Assembly (NCBI GenBank): GCA_017858735.1
Contig: JAFMBH010000002.1
Coordinates: 85,363-149,362 of the forward strand
DNA length: 64,000 nt
Direction of reading: 5' to 3'
DNA from: Bacteroidota bacterium
GTDB taxonomy: Bacteria > Bacteroidota > Bacteroidia > Chitinophagales > Saprospiraceae
Below, piece by piece: positions 46,429 through 53,614 of this stretch. A program made the translations under genes and the position numbers. The notes under the pieces were generated by a model that saw nothing but the letters and a program-made list of their open reading frames with translations, was not told the DNA's origin and searched no databases. Position 1 is the first letter of the stretch; every line of letters begins with the position of its first letter.

Positions 46429-46534
46429 CTTTTTTGTACTAATATACAATCGTATGATTGATTTTTTAAAAAATCATAGGTCATATTACAAAAAGGATAT
46501 TATATTGGAGCAGAATTGCCACACAAACCTTTAT

Positions 46535-47737
46535 ATGTTAACTATTGGAATAATTCGGGAGGGTAAAAATCCTCCTGATCATCGCGTTGTGTTGAGTCCA
46601 TCTCAATGTAGATACCTTATTGACACTTTTCCTGTGAAAATAAAGGTACAACCTTCAAATAACAGATGTTTTTCAGATGCCAAGTATGAAAAGGAGGGAA
46701 TATATCTTTCTTCTGATGTAAGTGATTGTGACCTTCTAATTGGTATAAAAGAAGTGCCTGTTGAAGATCTTATGGCAGAAAAAAGATATCTGTTTTTTTC
46801 TCATACCATAAAAAAACAACCCTCAAATAAAAAGTTGCTTCAAGCCATTTTGCGTCAAAATATTGAATTAATTGATTTTGAATTAATTACAGATGCTAAT
46901 AATCAACGCTTAATAGCATTTGGGGAATTTGCCGGTATGGTAGGCGCTCACAATGCTTTATTAACCTGGGGGAGGCGAACTAAACAGTTTTCTTTACCCA
47001 GAATGTATCAATTAAAAGATTATCAGGAAGCAGTAGAATCTTATAAGCATATTCATTGGCCTCCGGTAAAAATAGTGTTAACAGGTACGGGAAGGGTAGG
47101 ACAGGGTGCTGCCAGTGTTTTGATGGATATGGGGATAAGGAAAACAGATGCTGCCACTTTTCTAAACCAATCTTTTGATGAACCTGTTTTTGTGCAATTA
47201 AAGAGTGAGGATTACCTGTTGCGTAAGGACGGAAGTAAATTTAACAGAGCGCATTTTCATCGTTTCCCATCTGAATATATTGCCAATTTTACGCTGTTTA
47301 CAGAAATGGCAGATATTTTTATAAATGGTATCTACTGGAATTTTGAAGCACCTGCATTCTTTACGAAAGAAGAAATGATGAAAGATACATTCAGGATAAA
47401 AGTGATAGCAGACTTAACCTGCGATATTGCTCCCGTTAGCTCCGTACCATCTACGCTGCGAGCCAGTTCGATAGAAGAGCCTATCTACAGCTATGTTCCC
47501 GAAACGAATGGGGAATCTTACCCAACAGATGAAAAGGGAGTGGATGTAATGGCCATTGATAATCTTCCCAATGAACTTCCACGCGACGCTTCGATTGCCT
47601 TTGGGGAAAAGTTTATTGTAGGAGTATTGTCTGATTTATTAACTGGCAACACCCCTAAAATAGAAAAGGCTACCATAGCAAGAAAAGGGGCATTAATGCC
47701 ATCCTTTTCTTACCTGGAAGATTATATAAAAGACTAA
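46535..47737 (+). CDS. LYS1-like saccharopine dehydrogenase
   Basis: 400 residues from the ATG at 46535; the upstream part of the ORF-track entry overlaps the divergent aldolase. Domain one (1-130) is of the alanine-dehydrogenase/PNT N-terminal type with LTIGIIREGKNPPDHRV and LIGIKEVP; domain two has the NAD site VLTGTGRVGQGA. DLTCDIAP, YSYVPETNG and AIDNLPNELPRDAS match fungal LYS1 (lysine-forming). The predicted reaction links saccharopine with lysine and 2-oxoglutarate, but direction is unknown. Confidence 0.82.
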   Translation: MLTIGIIREGKNPPDHRVVLSPSQCRYLIDTFPVKIKVQPSNNRCFSDAKYEKEGIYLSSDVSDCDLLIGIKEVPVEDLMAEKRYLFFSHTIKKQPSNKKLLQAILRQNIELIDFELITDANNQRLIAFGEFAGMVGAHNALLTWGRRTKQFSLPRMYQLKDYQEAVESYKHIHWPPVKIVLTGTGRVGQGAASVLMDMGIRKTDAATFLNQSFDEPVFVQLKSEDYLLRKDGSKFNRAHFHRFPSEYIANFTLFTEMADIFINGIYWNFEAPAFFTKEEMMKDTFRIKVIADLTCDIAPVSSVPSTLRASSIEEPIYSYVPETNGESYPTDEKGVDVMAIDNLPNELPRDASIAFGEKFIVGVLSDLLTGNTPKIEKATIARKGALMPSFSYLEDYIKD

Positions 47738-47738
47738 T

Positions 47739-48710
47739 TTATTCTAAAACAAAAACTTCCTCGGCGGTTAATCTACCATTATCTTTGGCTTCAATTTTAA
47801 ACTCAACGCGGTCACCAATTCTAAGTTCTTCAAAATCAAAGTCTTTAAGACTTGAGAAATGGAAGAATACGTTATCCGGTGGGTATTTAATAAAACCATA
47901 ACCATCTTTTATAGACAGTACAATACTTTCAAACCTGTCAGTGTCAAGTTGAATGATATCATCGTGATCTTCCAGATTAACGGGAGGAGGAATAACTACA
48001 GGTTCTGACGGTTCTAATGGTTTAGTTCCGAACGCTTTATCAATTTGTTTTGGAACGAATAAGCGGTTTAAATCAAATTCACTTTCACTCGGATCGTCAA
48101 TAATTTCATGCATAGGCAGCGAGTAGGTTACCTCTTCCAATAAATCCTGAGACGTTCTGGTACTGAATCTATGTCCCTCCTCGTCAGTATATTCAAAATC
48201 CCAACTAAGCAATATGGTGTGTTTTCCCATACCGTTTAGTTTTCGCATTAAAGGCACATAGTCGCTATCAGAACCTACCAAAACAACCACGTCAAAATGA
48301 TCGTTAAAAGCCATTTCAATAGCCTCTAAAGAAAGCCATACATCGATACCTTTTTCCTGCCTTCTACCGTTGATGATTTTCACAGGCAAATAATGAGAGA
48401 CGATCCCTTCTCCCATTAGAATATCGTCAAATACTCGTTCGTAATAAAGCAAATTTCCTCGTTGACTAGCTTCACTAGCACTTAATCTACCTCTGAAATA
48501 ATGAGAATCAACTACGCGGCAAAGGCGAACTTCTTTGTCTTCGAGTTGACTGATTTGTTGTCTGATATATTCATGAAGACCTTTCAAGCTTAATCTACTT
48601 CTTCTCTCATGAACATAATGATAATAATTACTTACGTGGAGGAAATAATTTCCGTCGTAAAAAACACCGATTCGGGTTAGACTAGTTGACCCATTTACAG
48701 CAGCAGCCAT
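47739..48710 (-). CDS. NYN-domain ribonuclease-like protein with cold-shock domain
   Basis: 323 residues. NYN/LabA domain (about 12-200) with acidic metal-site motifs FYDGNYFLH, EKGIDVWLSLEAI and LVGSDSDYVPLM. After an acidic Pro-rich linker comes a cold-shock OB domain (about 257-323) with YGFIKY and NVFFHFS, the RNP1- and RNP2-like strands. The combination suggests RNA binding and cleavage in the cytoplasm. Converges with the LYS1-like gene, whose stop is 1 bp away. Confidence 0.85.
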   Translation of the reverse strand: MAAAVNGSTSLTRIGVFYDGNYFLHVSNYYHYVHERRSRLSLKGLHEYIRQQISQLEDKEVRLCRVVDSHYFRGRLSASEASQRGNLLYYERVFDDILMGEGIVSHYLPVKIINGRRQEKGIDVWLSLEAIEMAFNDHFDVVVLVGSDSDYVPLMRKLNGMGKHTILLSWDFEYTDEEGHRFSTRTSQDLLEEVTYSLPMHEIIDDPSESEFDLNRLFVPKQIDKAFGTKPLEPSEPVVIPPPVNLEDHDDIIQLDTDRFESIVLSIKDGYGFIKYPPDNVFFHFSSLKDFDFEELRIGDRVEFKIEAKDNGRLTAEEVFVLE

Positions 48711-48894
48711 TTTTAAATAGTTTAGGGTTGTGGATAGTTGTTTTCAGCCAAAATATAAAAAACCCTGTTCGCATTATTTTATCTTTAATAAGATGCTTAA
48801 ATTATTAAGATTAAAGATTCTTTTAATACTTGGAAGGGTAAATCCAAACTTAAAATATTAAGTTTTCTTTAAGGTTAGCAAATTTATATTTTTT

Positions 48895-48928
48895 TTTGAA
48901 GTTTGCAACAAAAAAAGGAATAATTTTG
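48895..48928 (+). promoter_or_regulatory. promoter for ssrA
   Basis: TAATTTTG at 48921-48928 fits the Bacteroidota -7 box TAnnTTTG, with TTTG at 48895 (22-bp spacer) and again at 48902 (15-bp). It lies about 38 bp before the mature tmRNA 5' end, leaving room for a 5' leader to be removed by RNase P. Confidence 0.55.
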
Positions 48929-48965
48929 TATATCATTATATATTCTAAAGTGAATATCAAATAAG

Positions 48966-49373
48966 GGGGACGTTCTGGTATCGACAGGATGGTGAACTTG
49001 TAAGTAAGCATGTCGAAACTTGATGGTTAGTTCCGTTATCAAATGGCCATCGAAAAACAACCGGCGAAAATAACTACGCCTTGGCTGCCTAATTTTAGAA
49101 ATTAGTAAGCCTTTACACGAAACGCCTGCTATTTTCAGCTCAGCTGATATAGCCTGCACGCCGCCTGAGAGAGCCTGCGTCTAGTGTATCATCCAAAAAA
49201 TCGGGCTGGTTTTTCTTTGTGGCTCATAAAGAAAAATAAGATTCAGAGCTGGGTCAGAAAATGTGTCCTTTGTTGTACCTACCTTCTGATTGAGATCAAA
49301 AACGGCAAATAAACATGTAGAAAGCTTACGGGTGCTGTTTTGGACGCGAGTTCGACTCTCGCCGTCTCCACAA
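48966..49373 (+). ncRNA. ssrA: tmRNA
   Basis: The 5' end GGGGACG pairs with CGTCTCC near the 3' end in a 7-bp acceptor stem. The T arm GCGAG-TTCGACT-CTCGC is present. The tag reading frame at 49063-49092 gives GENNYALAA followed by TAA, a tag typical of Bacteroidota. tmRNA frees stalled ribosomes and marks the unfinished protein for proteolysis. The 3' end reads CTCCACAA, so a full CCA seems not to be encoded and would have to be added. Confidence 0.96.
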
Positions 49374-49393
49374 TGAACATTACATTATTTATG

Positions 49394-49432
49394 AAAAAAA
49401 GCCCTTCAGTATTCAATACCGAAGGGCTTTTT
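49394..49432. terminator. bidirectional intrinsic terminator
   Basis: GCCCTTC (49401-49407) pairs with GAAGGGC (49421-49427), with an inner GTAT/ATAC stem, preceded by A7 and followed by T5. It lies between ssrA and the convergent GH3 gene and can serve both. Confidence 0.88.
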
Positions 49433-49497
49433 CATTTTAAATTTTTACTTTATTTTTAAGAGTTAATCTTTCTAAATGAAGCATGAAAATTTAAGGA

Positions 49498-51540
49498 TTA
49501 CTCATAATTCAGACCAAAACCAAAGGGGAATAAGGTATCTTTTTCAGGATATCCCGGTGCATCTGGATCTTGTTTTATAACCGCAGCACTTGTTTTTGCC
49601 AGAGCAAAAGGCAACTTTCCTGTTGGGTTAAATTTACCCATTATGATGTCCATTACGGCCGCATCGCTCACACCAAAAGTAGCAATTATTCCCGCGGCAT
49701 TAAGTAAACCACTGGCTTCATCAAGCACATAAGGCTGACGAAAGTCAATGGATAAAATGGTTTTATTGGCACCCACTGACTGCATAACGGCTTGAATGTC
49801 TTCTAATGATGGTGACATCTTCCAAGACTTTGATTTTGCCATGTCTGAAAAGGAAAGAAAGTCCAGTTCTGTCGAGTCAGCACCCCCAAATCTTCTGTCG
49901 CTTCCTCCGTCATTATAAACTTGAATACGTATTATCGCAATATCTGTTTCTTTTGAAATGGCAGGCAATGTTTCTTTTTTCGCCTTATTGTAATCACCTG
50001 AGGTAACCTTGTAATTTGTCCATTCGCGCTCTTTGAATAGGGCAGTGTTCATGCCCATAGTAAATATTTTCAAAGTGTCTTTACCTTTAGGTTGAGCCAG
50101 AGGAAGCGTCATTTTGTTTTGTAACAGCACAATTGATTTGCGTTGGGCTAGGTCAGCCTTTTGCTGGAAAGAAGGATTGCCCACCAAATACGCAGCTCGA
50201 TTTGGATCAACGTAAGGGTTTTCGAATAAGCCCAGTTCAAATTGTTCTTTCAATAATCTCGTTACAGACATATTTACGCGACTTTCTGAAAGTTTACCCG
50301 ATGTTACCAGGTCTAAAATTTGCTTATTATTGCTAAATCCAGAGAGAATATCCGTGCCGGCATCTATGGCAATCAAAATCTGTTCATCTATACTTTTATC
50401 TTCTATTCCCCAGGCTCTGTCTCCAATAATGCCAGTATCGGAATTCACGTAACCTCGGAACTTAAGCAAAGTGCGCAATAAATCTGTTAAGATTCCTTTT
50501 GAAAACGCCATCCCAACATTGTTTGGAAGGTATGGCTGACCTACCGGAATGCCATAGTAAGCCATAATAGACGAAGCACCTGCCTCAATAGCCGCTTTAA
50601 ATGGCGCCAGATGATAATCAAATTTACCGGCAGGATACACCTGGTTTTTTCCAAAAGTATAATGAGGATCACCGCCGCCTTCCTGTGGCCCACCACCCGG
50701 AAAATGTTTGATAGTCAAGGCAATGCTTTTTGAATTCAGCTTTTCTCCCTGCAGATTTTTAATGAGCACTTTGATAATGTCAGCTGCCAGGTCACTGTCT
50801 TCGGTAAAGGTTTCATGTACCCTGTACCACCTCGGTTCCGTGGACAAATCAGCCATGTAGCCATACATTCCGCGTAAGCCAATGGCTCGCCACTCTTCTG
50901 CCATGATCTTAGCAAAGTCGGCAATGAGCGCCATGTCCCGGGTTGCGGCCAGTCCACTCTCTTTTGGCCAGGACGAAAAAGACCCAGATTCAATATTTAT
51001 GCCAGCGCGCGCGTCAAACTCTATATGGTTTCGGGAATTAGATTTAAATAAAGCGGGGATACCCAGGCGGGTACGTTCGGAAAATTCCTGCACGGCATTC
51101 ATAAATTGTGCCGCCTCAAACGGGCTGATTTGCGCTCCGGCAAAACCATTTCCCGCTCCAGTAATTACAGGATTACTTTTAATGGTGTTTCTGAAAACGA
51201 ATCGGGTCATTTTCTGCTTTTCAATCAAGTCCACAGCAGCATCAGTCATTTTTCCCTTTTCACCTGCGTTGAGGGTGTTAATAAGTAGCATGCCCACTTT
51301 TTCTTCCAACGTCATCTGACTTACCAGATTCGCTACGCGCATATCCAACGGTTTACGCCAGTCTTCATAGACATCCAGGATATTATTTTTGTTAAGATCT
51401 TTAAAATGGAACTGTTTTTCATGGAGAAGATTAACTGCCCTGTTTTCAATTGCAGGTTGGTATAGATTGCTTTTCTGGGCAATGATTTTTCCAGCCAATA
51501 AGAGGGTCAAAATGATACTGGTGAATATATTTTTTAGCAT
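49498..51540 (-). CDS. secreted glycoside hydrolase family 3 protein
   Basis: 680 residues with a signal peptide (1-21, before QKSNLYQP). The N-terminal GH3 barrel (about 60-420) holds the KHFPGGG motif and a likely nucleophile Asp in FRGYVNSDTGIIG; the C-terminal GH3_C domain (about 440-670) ends with GFGLNYE. The family includes beta-glucosidases and beta-xylosidases; the exact substrate is not readable. Secreted to the periplasm or outside. Stands alone, convergent with ssrA. Confidence 0.9.
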   Translation of the reverse strand: MLKNIFTSIILTLLLAGKIIAQKSNLYQPAIENRAVNLLHEKQFHFKDLNKNNILDVYEDWRKPLDMRVANLVSQMTLEEKVGMLLINTLNAGEKGKMTDAAVDLIEKQKMTRFVFRNTIKSNPVITGAGNGFAGAQISPFEAAQFMNAVQEFSERTRLGIPALFKSNSRNHIEFDARAGINIESGSFSSWPKESGLAATRDMALIADFAKIMAEEWRAIGLRGMYGYMADLSTEPRWYRVHETFTEDSDLAADIIKVLIKNLQGEKLNSKSIALTIKHFPGGGPQEGGGDPHYTFGKNQVYPAGKFDYHLAPFKAAIEAGASSIMAYYGIPVGQPYLPNNVGMAFSKGILTDLLRTLLKFRGYVNSDTGIIGDRAWGIEDKSIDEQILIAIDAGTDILSGFSNNKQILDLVTSGKLSESRVNMSVTRLLKEQFELGLFENPYVDPNRAAYLVGNPSFQQKADLAQRKSIVLLQNKMTLPLAQPKGKDTLKIFTMGMNTALFKEREWTNYKVTSGDYNKAKKETLPAISKETDIAIIRIQVYNDGGSDRRFGGADSTELDFLSFSDMAKSKSWKMSPSLEDIQAVMQSVGANKTILSIDFRQPYVLDEASGLLNAAGIIATFGVSDAAVMDIIMGKFNPTGKLPFALAKTSAAVIKQDPDAPGYPEKDTLFPFGFGLNYE

Positions 51541-51608
51541 TGAAATAGGAGTTAATGTCCAAATAAAAGAGCGAAGGAAGTAGAAAATTCCAAAATATTA
51601 TAATAGTA

Positions 51609-51659
51609 TTACTACAAATTTAACATATAATTTAACTCAACCGGTAAAACTTGTAGTAA
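51609..51659. repeat. 9-bp inverted repeat in intergenic gap
   Basis: TTACTACAA (51609-51617) and TTGTAGTAA (51651-51659) are perfect complements 33 bp apart, in the 226-bp gap upstream of the GH3 gene. It may be an operator for that gene or chance in AT-rich DNA. Confidence 0.4.
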
Positions 51660-51766
51660 GTTTTTAACCACAAAATAAAAAGATTAATGATGTATTAAAG
51701 GCAACATTGATTAAACAGACCCACATTTCAAGCCCCAGGTCATGAAAATGGTCAAGTGTTAGACCA

Positions 51767-52900
51767 TTATTTCAACCATTCACTAAAATTATTTATGTTT
51801 ATCAACTCAAAAGAAGCATCTGGATAGGCACTTTTCCATTGGGTTGGTATTTTAACTTTCTCTTCTTTCCATTTGAATTCATAACCAAACAAGGAACCAT
51901 CCCTTTCTTCGACCCAGTCAATTTCTTGTTGTTCATAGGTTCTCCAGAAATAATTGTTAGATGAAATCCTCCTGTATTCCTGATATTTTAATCTTTCGCT
52001 AATCATATAGTTTTCCCACAAAGCACCAATATCATTTCGTGCCTGCAGGGGATTGAAATTAGCAATTACAGCGTTCCTGATGCCATTATCCAGGAAATAC
52101 CATCTTGAATTTTTAGTAATTTCTTTTCTTAAATTTCGACTAAATCCTTCAACTTTATGAAGAATGAATACTTTACTTAATAAGTCCAGGTATTTTTCTA
52201 CCGTATTTTTACTTATGCCTAATTGGATACCTAATTCTTGAAGGGATACTTCTCCACCAATTTGAAAGGCAATCAACCGTAAAAGATTAAATATTTTCTG
52301 GGAATTCTTAATATGCTCATATACCAATATGTCTTTAAGCAAATAAGAACTAATCATTTCGTTTAAATAATCTACTTTATCCTGGCGATCAGGCAGATGC
52401 AATAATTCAGGATAATTACCGAAAATCAGTCTTTCCCGAACCTTGTCCATTTTATTAATATTATTTTCAATCTGGGTATATTCATTTTCAGATAGCGTAT
52501 ATAATGTAAAAGTGTATTTTCTTCCTGTTAAAGGTTCTCCGGCATTTTTATGTATGTCAAATGAAGATGAACCAGATATAATAATTCTAAGTCCTTCTAT
52601 TTCATCAATCATAAGTTTGAGTTTCAGACCTATTTCAGGAATTTTTTGTGCTTCGTCAATGTAGAGTAGTTTACAGGTACCTAAAATCTGTTTATAATTT
52701 TCTATACTTCTTATGGAAAGTTTATCATGAACATTTATATCATCTCCATTTAGCCTAAGTATTGGCTCATTCACTTTGGCAAGTATTTCATTTACAAGCA
52801 TCGTTTTTCCAACGCGTCGTGCGCCATATAAGATCACCACCTTGTTAGGTTGCAACTTTTTTAATATCAAATTCGATAACTCTCTGACTAAATAAATCAT
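51767..52900 (-). CDS. AAA ATPase with DUF4143 domain
   Basis: 377 residues. Walker A LYGARRVGKTML near residue 27, Walker B KLLYIDEAQKI, sensor IISGSSSF (AAA_14 type). A winged-helix-like part (VSLQELGIQLGISKNTVEKYLDLL) follows, then DUF4143 with a PD-(D/E)xK nuclease-like ending (QQEIDWVEERDG...GYEFKWKEE). The family is widespread, often in accessory regions; function unknown. A 14-bp dyad lies 6 bp upstream of its start. Confidence 0.88.
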   Translation of the reverse strand: MIYLVRELSNLILKKLQPNKVVILYGARRVGKTMLVNEILAKVNEPILRLNGDDINVHDKLSIRSIENYKQILGTCKLLYIDEAQKIPEIGLKLKLMIDEIEGLRIIISGSSSFDIHKNAGEPLTGRKYTFTLYTLSENEYTQIENNINKMDKVRERLIFGNYPELLHLPDRQDKVDYLNEMISSYLLKDILVYEHIKNSQKIFNLLRLIAFQIGGEVSLQELGIQLGISKNTVEKYLDLLSKVFILHKVEGFSRNLRKEITKNSRWYFLDNGIRNAVIANFNPLQARNDIGALWENYMISERLKYQEYRRISSNNYFWRTYEQQEIDWVEERDGSLFGYEFKWKEEKVKIPTQWKSAYPDASFELININNFSEWLK

Positions 52901-52906
52901 AATCCC

Positions 52907-52920
52907 GTCATTTTAATGAC
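52907..52920. promoter_or_regulatory. dyad upstream of the DUF4143 gene
   Basis: GTCATT-TT-AATGAC is a perfect 6-bp inverted repeat 6 bp before the start codon, overlapping the place of a ribosome-binding site. It could be an operator or a translation-blocking hairpin. Short, so weak evidence. Confidence 0.35.
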
Positions 52921-53007
52921 GCAATTTAGGTAAAATTTAGTTATATTATATAATTTGTGGTCAGTTCATTGAAATTAATGGATTATCGCACAATATTGAA
53001 TTGATTA

Positions 53008-53121
53008 TTAAGGGGTGAAATGGTAAAAAAATATATTTCTCTCACTGAGGACTAAACTTCCCACTTCCAATGCTTCTGTATCAAACAAAAGTTGAACGTT
53101 TATTTTTTTTACAGACTTCAT
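53008..53121 (-). pseudogene. hipA: hipA remnant (5' 37 codons only)
   Basis: Not in the ORF track. The ATG overlaps the hipB stop (ATGA) exactly as in intact hipBA operons. The peptide begins MKSVKKINVQLLFDTEALEV and reaches SERNIFFYH, which matches the N-terminal subdomain of HipA kinases (short strand, vG.L, .i.F.Y). It then ends after FTP with TAA. A full HipA has about 310-440 residues, so the kinase domain is gone. The next 107 bp show no HipA-like reading frame, and the DUF4143 gene begins just beyond. Confidence 0.75.
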
Positions 53122-53408
53122 ATTCTGCGTTTTTTATCGCTGAATAATCGCTCAATCTCTTTCATGTTTTCAAAGGGTTTCAGTATCGTATCAAGGTCGT
53201 CAAGCCTTCCCAACACATCGATTAACAGGAATAGAGACTGGATGGAAATCTGCCCACTTGTTTCAAAACGTTTTAAGCTACCTAAAGAAACACCGGAGCG
53301 GCGCGCCAATTCACTTTGGGTAAATCCGGCTTGTTTTCTTAACATTTTATGTCGCTTTGCCATTTCCAGCATCCAGTCAGCTGGTTTTTTATTTAATCCA
53401 TATTGCAT
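53118..53408 (-). CDS. hipB: HipB-like helix-turn-helix antitoxin/regulator
   Basis: 96 residues. XRE-type helix-turn-helix (about 15-72) with RKQAGFTQSELARRSGVSLG and LKRFETSG, followed by the HipB-type tail LGRLDDLDTILKPFENMKEIERLF. In intact systems HipB binds and silences HipA kinase and represses the operon. Here its stop overlaps the start of a truncated hipA, so it is an orphan regulator. A 15-bp inverted repeat begins at its start codon. Confidence 0.88.
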   Translation of the reverse strand: MQYGLNKKPADWMLEMAKRHKMLRKQAGFTQSELARRSGVSLGSLKRFETSGQISIQSLFLLIDVLGRLDDLDTILKPFENMKEIERLFSDKKRRI

Positions 53409-53475
53409 AAAATAGATAATATTTTAACTAAAATACGCATTTTTATTATAAATAGCTAATATATTATCTATTTTA
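53408..53475. promoter_or_regulatory. long inverted repeat, likely HipB operator
   Basis: AAAATAGATAATAT (53409-53422) and ATATTATCTATTTT (53461-53474) are perfect 14-bp complements, 15 with the flanking T/A pair, 38 bp apart. The near arm abuts the hipB start codon. The placement fits an autoregulatory operator pair in the divergent region shared with the gene at 53615. Confidence 0.6.
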
Positions 53476-53614
53476 AATGCACTTTAGGTTTAAATAAACC
53501 TGATGAAATAGCTTAATAGGTAAACTTCATTGGTATTATTTAAAAATGGAGTATATTAACATTGTAGAACTGATTATCTGCTTATATTTATTTAGAATTA
53601 GTTAAAAAATAGAT

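Noticed and set aside
46367-46534. Longer N terminus for the LYS1-like dehydrogenase
   Set aside because: It overlaps the divergent aldolase gene, and the conserved start LTIGIIREG follows the ATG at 46535.
48884-49159. 91-codon minus-strand ORF
   Set aside because: It is antisense to the tmRNA and its promoter.
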